Below are positions 61,769 to 64,000 of a DNA stretch of 64,000 nt, piece by piece (within the stretch, counting starts at the first letter, position 1; the number at the start of each line of letters is the position of its first letter). Source of the DNA: Alcanivoracaceae bacterium (GTDB lineage Bacteria > Pseudomonadota > Gammaproteobacteria > Pseudomonadales > Alcanivoracaceae); NCBI GenBank assembly GCA_023146255.1, contig JAGLCJ010000016.1:24769-88768 (forward strand). The letters are read 5' to 3'. A program made the position numbers and the translations under genes. Under the pieces are notes generated by a model. The model did no database searches and had not been told where the DNA came from. It saw only the letters and a program-made list of their open reading frames with translations.

Positions 61769-62065
61769 TTACTCAACAGCCAGGAAGTCAATGTCTTGAC
61801 CAGCCTCAAGCGAGACATAGGCTTTCTTCCAATCGCTGCGCTTACCCTGCACACGACCGAAAACCTTGTTCTTGCCCTTCACGTTCAGCGTCCGCACATC
61901 TTTGACTTTGACTTCAAAGAGGGCTTCTACAGCAGCCTTGATTTCACGCTTGTCCGCATCGCGGGCAACACGGAAAACAAACTGGTTGCCTTTCTCGGCC
62001 ACCACGGTCGCTTTTTCAGAGACGTGAGGAGCGAGCAGGACCTGGAAAATACGCGCCTTGTTCAT
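61769..62065 (-). CDS. rplW: 50S ribosomal protein L23
   Basis: A 98-residue exit-site protein where trigger factor and SRP dock: APHVSEKATVVAEKGNQFVF. Overlaps the rplD stop by four bases. Confidence 0.98.
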   Translation of the reverse strand: MNKARIFQVLLAPHVSEKATVVAEKGNQFVFRVARDADKREIKAAVEALFEVKVKDVRTLNVKGKNKVFGRVQGKRSDWKKAYVSLEAGQDIDFLAVE

Positions 62066-62664
62066 GCCAACGCCTCCTCAAGCTTCTTCAGAGCCGGCAC
62101 GGTGATCAGCACCTTCTCAAAAGCGATCAGGCTGACCGGATCGACGCCGTTAACATCCCGCACATCAACGCGCGGCAAGTTACGGGCGGACAGGAACAGG
62201 TTCTCGTCCACTTCGCCAGTCACGATCAGGGTATTGCTCAGACCCAGCGACTTCAGCTTGTCCAGCAGGACACGGGTCTTCGGCTCGGCGATGGCAAAAT
62301 CATCCACCACAACCAGACGCTCCTGACGAATCAGCTCGGCCATAATGCACTGCAGCGCACCGCGGTACATTTTCTTGTTCACTTTCTGGGAGTGATCACG
62401 CGGCACCGCTGCGAAAGTCACACCGCCGCCACGCCAGAGCGGGCTGCGAATGGTACCTGCACGGGCGCGACCGCTACCCTTCTGTTTCCACGGCTTTTTG
62501 CCGCCACCGCTAACATCAGAGCGAGTCTTCTGCGCCTTGCTACCCTGACGGGCACCAGCCAGATACGCAGTAACCACCTGATGCACCAGCGGCTCGTTGA
62601 AATCCTTGCCGAAGGCGACCTCGGAAACGGTCACAGTTCCTCCAGAGGCAGTATTGAGATTCAT
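62062..62664 (-). CDS. rplD: 50S ribosomal protein L4
   Basis: A 200-residue protein with the tunnel loop KPWKQKGSGRARAGTIRSPL and the globular domain. In E. coli it represses the S10 operon by binding the leader; a possible attenuator lies at 63748-63783. Confidence 0.98.
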   Translation of the reverse strand: MNLNTASGGTVTVSEVAFGKDFNEPLVHQVVTAYLAGARQGSKAQKTRSDVSGGGKKPWKQKGSGRARAGTIRSPLWRGGGVTFAAVPRDHSQKVNKKMYRGALQCIMAELIRQERLVVVDDFAIAEPKTRVLLDKLKSLGLSNTLIVTGEVDENLFLSARNLPRVDVRDVNGVDPVSLIAFEKVLITVPALKKLEEALA

Positions 62665-62678
62665 CCTCTATTCCTCTT

Positions 62679-63314
62679 TCAGGCCTTGGCCTTCACTGCC
62701 GGGCGGACCACGAGGTCAGCACCGGTAGCACCGGGGACCGCGCCTCTTACCAGCAGCAGGTTCTTGTCTACATCGACGCGCACCACTTCCAGATTCTGGA
62801 CAGTGACTTGCTCGGCACCCATGTGGCCAGCCATCTTCTTGCCCTTGAACACGCGACCCGGGGTCTGGTTCTGGCCGATGGAACCCGGCGCACGGTGCGA
62901 CAGAGAGTTACCGTGGGTGGCATCCTGCATGGAGAAGTTCCAGCGTTTGATAACACCCTGGAAACCCTTGCCCTTGGACACCCCGGTGACATCTACCATC
63001 TGACCAGCCTGGAACAGGTCCGCCGTGATCGACGCGCCCGGCGCCAGCTCACCTGCTTCTGCACGGAACTCAAGCACCGTACGACCCGCCTCCACACCCG
63101 CCTTGGCAAAATGCCCGGCCTGAGCAGCAGTAACACGGGAAGCACGACGCTCACCCACGGTTACCTGTACCGCATCATAGCCATCCGTCTGAGCCGTTTT
63201 TACCTGGCTCACGCGGTTCGGGGTCACCTCAATCACGGTCACCGGGATGCTGTTGCCATCCTCAGTGAACACGCGGGTCATCCCGCATTTCCGACCGACT
63301 ACACCAATCGCCAT
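62679..63314 (-). CDS. rplC: 50S ribosomal protein L3
   Basis: A 211-residue protein: MAIGVVGRKCGMTRVFTEDG and VTGVSKGKGFQGVIKRWNFS. It helps start 50S assembly. Confidence 0.98.
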   Translation of the reverse strand: MAIGVVGRKCGMTRVFTEDGNSIPVTVIEVTPNRVSQVKTAQTDGYDAVQVTVGERRASRVTAAQAGHFAKAGVEAGRTVLEFRAEAGELAPGASITADLFQAGQMVDVTGVSKGKGFQGVIKRWNFSMQDATHGNSLSHRAPGSIGQNQTPGRVFKGKKMAGHMGAEQVTVQNLEVVRVDVDKNLLLVRGAVPGATGADLVVRPAVKAKA

Positions 63315-63390
63315 TGTCTACCTCTGCACAACTTGCCGCGGGCGCACCCGCTCGTTGTCTCTCTTCAAGCCGAGCCGATCCAGACTGGGT

Positions 63391-63702
63391 TTAGCCCAGG
63401 CTGATCTGCACATCCACGCCAGCGGCCAGATCCAGCTTCATCAGCGCATCCACGGTCTTATCCGTGGGCTGAACGATGTCGACCAGACGCTTGTGGGTAC
63501 GAATTTCGTACTGATCCCGCGCGTCTTTATTGACGTGCGGAGAGACGAGCACCGTGAACCGCTCCTTACGGGTCGGCAGCGGAATCGGGCCCATTACCTG
63601 AGCACCGGTACGCTTGGCGGTATCTACGATCTCCTGGGCAGACTGATCAATCAGACGATGATCAAATGCCTTGAGCCGAATGCGAATTCTTTGGTTAGCC
63701 AT
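63391..63702 (-). CDS. rpsJ: 30S ribosomal protein S10
   Basis: A 103-residue head protein and antitermination factor NusE. The start at 63702 (MANQRIRIRLKAFDHRLID) gives the canonical length; an in-frame codon at 63711 is rejected. First gene of the ribosomal block, 210 bp from the tuf stop. Confidence 0.98.
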   Translation of the reverse strand: MANQRIRIRLKAFDHRLIDQSAQEIVDTAKRTGAQVMGPIPLPTRKERFTVLVSPHVNKDARDQYEIRTHKRLVDIVQPTDKTVDALMKLDLAAGVDVQISLG

Positions 63703-63747
63703 AGCTAACAAACTCCGAACGTGTAACGAACCATGCTTACAGATGGC

Positions 63748-63783
63748 AAAAAAACCCTGCCAGCCATCCTTTCGGCGGCGGCA
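63748..63783 (-). promoter_or_regulatory. Possible attenuator in S10 leader
   Basis: On the minus strand TTGCCGCC can pair with GGCTGGCA (one wobble, one bulge), followed by GGG and eight T, 46 nt before rpsJ. E. coli controls this operon through L4-dependent termination in the leader, so a similar device is plausible. The stem is imperfect. Confidence 0.35.
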
Positions 63784-63859
63784 AGATCTGCGATCTAGCC
63801 CGGGAACGATGCCCCGGTTGGTCTAGCCTTCTCTGGCTTATAGGGCCGAGAGGGCGCGA

Positions 63860-63888
63860 ATTGTAGAGATAAAGAAGGGCCAGAGCAA
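63860..63888 (-). promoter_or_regulatory. Promoter of the S10 ribosomal block
   Basis: Minus strand: TTGCTC (63888-63883), 17-bp spacer, TACAAT (63865-63860). The -10 matches five of six and the -35 four of six. The predicted leader is about 150 nt. The -35 lies in the loop region of the tuf terminator. Confidence 0.65.
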
Positions 63889-63903
63889 TACCCCTGACCC
63901 TTC
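63874..63903 (-). terminator. Terminator hairpin after tuf
   Basis: On the minus strand GAAGGGTCAG pairs with CTGGCCCTTC (one U-G wobble) and is followed by TTTATCT. It begins nine bases after the tuf stop. The + strand has a better T-run but no + gene upstream. Confidence 0.7.
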
Positions 63904-63911
63904 TTTTTTCA

Positions 63912-64000
63912 TCAGGCGATGATTTTAGCTACCACGCCGGCGCCAACGGTGCGGCCGCCTTCGCGAATCGCGAAACGCAGACCTTCATCCATGGCGATCG
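63912..64000 (-). CDS. tuf: Elongation factor Tu, C-terminal end
   Basis: Twenty-eight codons and the TGA are in the window. The end LRFAIREGGRTVGAGVVAKI is the invariant C-terminus of EF-Tu domain 3. Its place upstream of rpsJ fits the str-S10 order. The rest lies beyond the window. Confidence 0.97.
   Translation of the reverse strand, partial: IAMDEGLRFAIREGGRTVGAGVVAKIIA

Overview
The window is a 64 kb chromosomal stretch of a GC-rich gammaproteobacterium. The evidence is the complete S10-spc-alpha ribosomal block in the gammaproteobacterial order, the uvrA/ssb neighbourhood beside rplQ (as in Pseudomonas and relatives), type II secretion gspN-C-D, and Pseudomonas-like REP elements. A 670-residue two-domain fatty acyl-CoA reductase of the Marinobacter type and an Acr1-like reductase suggest a wax-ester or hydrocarbon-associated marine lineage (Marinobacter/Alcanivorax neighbourhood). 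That placement is inference. No rRNA, tRNA, CRISPR, phage or insertion sequence was seen.

Layout. 1-3.6 kb: copper export (copA, cupredoxin, truncated lipoprotein, DUF3703). 3.7-7.2 kb: lipB-lipA, an RDD membrane protein and mpl. 7.3-10.4 kb: a PPi-type phosphofructokinase, a periplasmic rhodanese and soluble pyrophosphatase, with two kinds of structured repeat between them. 10.5-23.2 kb: MFS transporter, molybdopterin oxidoreductase, hybrid histidine kinase, MoxR/VWA pair, HAD phosphatase, monooxygenase, dienelactone hydrolase, nitroreductase, small proteins and a FabR-like TetR regulator. 23.5-30.6 kb: fatty acyl-CoA reductase, an OsmC-YcaO fusion and katG. 30.7-37.6 kb: alpha/beta hydrolase, AraC regulator, then an Acr1-like SDR, a GMC oxidoreductase and two unrecognised proteins in a likely operon. 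37.8-46.6 kb: adenylate cyclase with lipoprotein, FHA protein, gspD-gspC-gspN, ssb and a CsgD-like regulator. 46.9-64 kb: uvrA, a small membrane protein, and 28 genes from rplQ back to rpsJ, ending in the 3' end of tuf.

Most striking signal. Two unrelated families of intergenic palindromic elements share one design: a conserved cap on a stem whose outer part differs between copies yet stays self-complementary within each copy. Family 1 has three copies, each exactly 114 nt with 31-nt arms (7339, 9023, 19612). Two small hairpins inside its cap also show compensatory base-pair changes between copies, which points to selection on a folded RNA or single-stranded DNA. Family 2 has two copies (7531, 46694) with an identical 23-nt loop and identical inner stem but different outer stems. 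Ordinary REP hairpins form a third set.

Other points. A TACA-N2-TGTA dyad lies before the FabR-like gene next to the fatty acyl-CoA reductase. A dyad frames a possible -10 of katG. A good S10 promoter has its -35 inside the loop of the tuf terminator. PPi-PFK sits beside soluble pyrophosphatase, two enzymes with opposite use of PPi.
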